DNA of 64,000 bases, from the NCBI GenBank assembly GCA_964503275.1, contig CAZCZO010000007.1:75256-139255 (forward strand), in the 5' to 3' direction. Both the position numbers and the translations under genes were made by a program. Positions 63,497 through 64,000 of this stretch are shown one piece after another (within the stretch, counting starts at the first letter, position 1; each line of letters starts with the position of its first letter). The notes under the pieces are model-generated. The model had not been told where the DNA came from. It saw only the letters and a program-made list of their open reading frames with translations, and did no database searches. This DNA comes from DASRAP01 sp964503275 (GTDB lineage Bacteria > Gemmatimonadota > Gemmatimonadetes > Gemmatimonadales > Gemmatimonadaceae).

Positions 63497-64000
63497 ATGC
63501 ACATCCGGAACATTGCCATCATCGCGCACGTCGATCACGGGAAGACCACCCTCGTCGATCAGATGCTGCGCCAGGCCGGGGCCTTCCAGGCACACCAGGT
63601 CGTCGCCGAGCGCGTGATGGATTCGAATCCCCTCGAGCGCGAGCGGGGGATCACCATCCTCGCGAAGAACACCTCCATCCGCTGGAAGGACGCGAAGATC
63701 AACGTCGTCGACACCCCGGGCCACGCCGACTTCGGGGGCGAGGTCGAACGCATCCTGCGGATGGTCGACGGCGTCCTGCTGGTCGTGGACGCCTTCGACG
63801 GCCCGATGCCCCAGACGCGCTTCGTGCTCCGCAAGGCGCTGGCGCTCGGCCGCACGCCCATCATCGTCATCAACAAGATCGATCGCCCCGGCGCGGACCC
63901 GCTGCGCGTACAGGATGAGGTGCTCGATCTGTTCATCGAGCTCGAGGCCGACGAGTCGCAGCTCGACGCGCCGGTGATCTACGCCTCGGCGAAGCAGGGC
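63497..64000 (+). CDS. typA: GTPase TypA/BipA, N-terminal part
   Basis: A ribosome-associated translational GTPase involved in stress and 50S assembly. Only the first 168 codons are in the window; the full protein is about 600 residues. Present are MHIRNIAIIAHVDHGKTTLVDQMLRQ (P-loop), MDSNPLERERGITILAKNTSI (switch I), DTPGHADFGGEVERILRMVDGVLLVVDAFDGPMPQTRFV and NKIDRPGAD, an order and wording specific to TypA. No Shine-Dalgarno sequence precedes the ATG; a TATATT 8 nt upstream predicts a leaderless mRNA. Confidence 0.96.
   Translation, partial: MHIRNIAIIAHVDHGKTTLVDQMLRQAGAFQAHQVVAERVMDSNPLERERGITILAKNTSIRWKDAKINVVDTPGHADFGGEVERILRMVDGVLLVVDAFDGPMPQTRFVLRKALALGRTPIIVINKIDRPGADPLRVQDEVLDLFIELEADESQLDAPVIYASAKQG

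Overview
The window is 64 kb of dense, GC-rich bacterial chromosome. Nearly every gene is chromosomal housekeeping or envelope biology. I see no transposase, integrase, phage gene, CRISPR array or rRNA. Large surface proteins with BIG2 and putative-Ig repeats, TonB receptors carrying CarboxypepD_reg domains, BNR/sortilin-like secreted proteins and paired M16 peptidases, together with the GC bias, suggest a didermic environmental bacterium. Gemmatimonadota is my best guess; this is inference from protein style, not a database match.

Layout. 1-8.7 kb: end of rnhB, then a 2,550-residue repeat lipoprotein with its own strong promoter and a long leader. 8.9-10.3 kb: a CPA2-type antiporter whose stop codon lies inside a tRNA-Lys gene. 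10.3-15.8 kb: a lipid/envelope glycosylation patch (two GT4 glycosyltransferases, an alkaline-phosphatase-fold enzyme, a PAP2 phosphatase) followed by an MltD-like transglycosylase. 15.8-18.4 kb: moaC and holB on the minus strand, divergent from a NhaR-like LysR regulator with an AT-rich palindrome at its promoter. 18.4-25.1 kb: a TonB receptor behind an array of TGAC direct repeats, a secreted 5'-nucleotidase, and convergent purE-purK. 25.2-31.4 kb: a secreted BNR protein, an M16 peptidase pair (one active, one lacking the zinc site) and tRNA-Asn. 31.5-38.6 kb: uvrA divergent from an ABC exporter, a three-FHA protein, a PP2C phosphatase and a coupled small protein. 38.6-44.1 kb: a minus-strand set (outer-membrane protein, matrixin-like lipoprotein, HD hydrolase) divergent from a TonB receptor plus a small acidic, His-containing lipoprotein. 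44.2-53.5 kb: one minus-strand run of ten tightly packed genes from lepA through ROK and PfkB kinases, a STAS/GHKL ATPase cassette, a PLP enzyme, and ftsE-ftsX-envC. 53.6-64 kb: a DUF58/BatA-like pair, mfd, two PpiC-type periplasmic isomerases (the second SurA-like), pdxA and the start of typA.

How they work together. FtsE-FtsX-EnvC form the septal amidase-activating machine; here EnvC has lost the catalytic LytM residues and appears to begin at an ACG codon behind a strong Shine-Dalgarno sequence. The PpiC and SurA proteins would serve biogenesis of the two TonB receptors and other outer-membrane proteins. The STAS-GHKL and STAS-wHTH pair looks like an uncharacterised partner-switch-like cassette.

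The most general signal is regulatory. At least eight start codons lie only 6-8 nt downstream of a TAnnnT-like -10 element, several with a TTG/TTC-type -35 at 17 bp. This predicts leaderless transcripts, including ones beginning with GTG.
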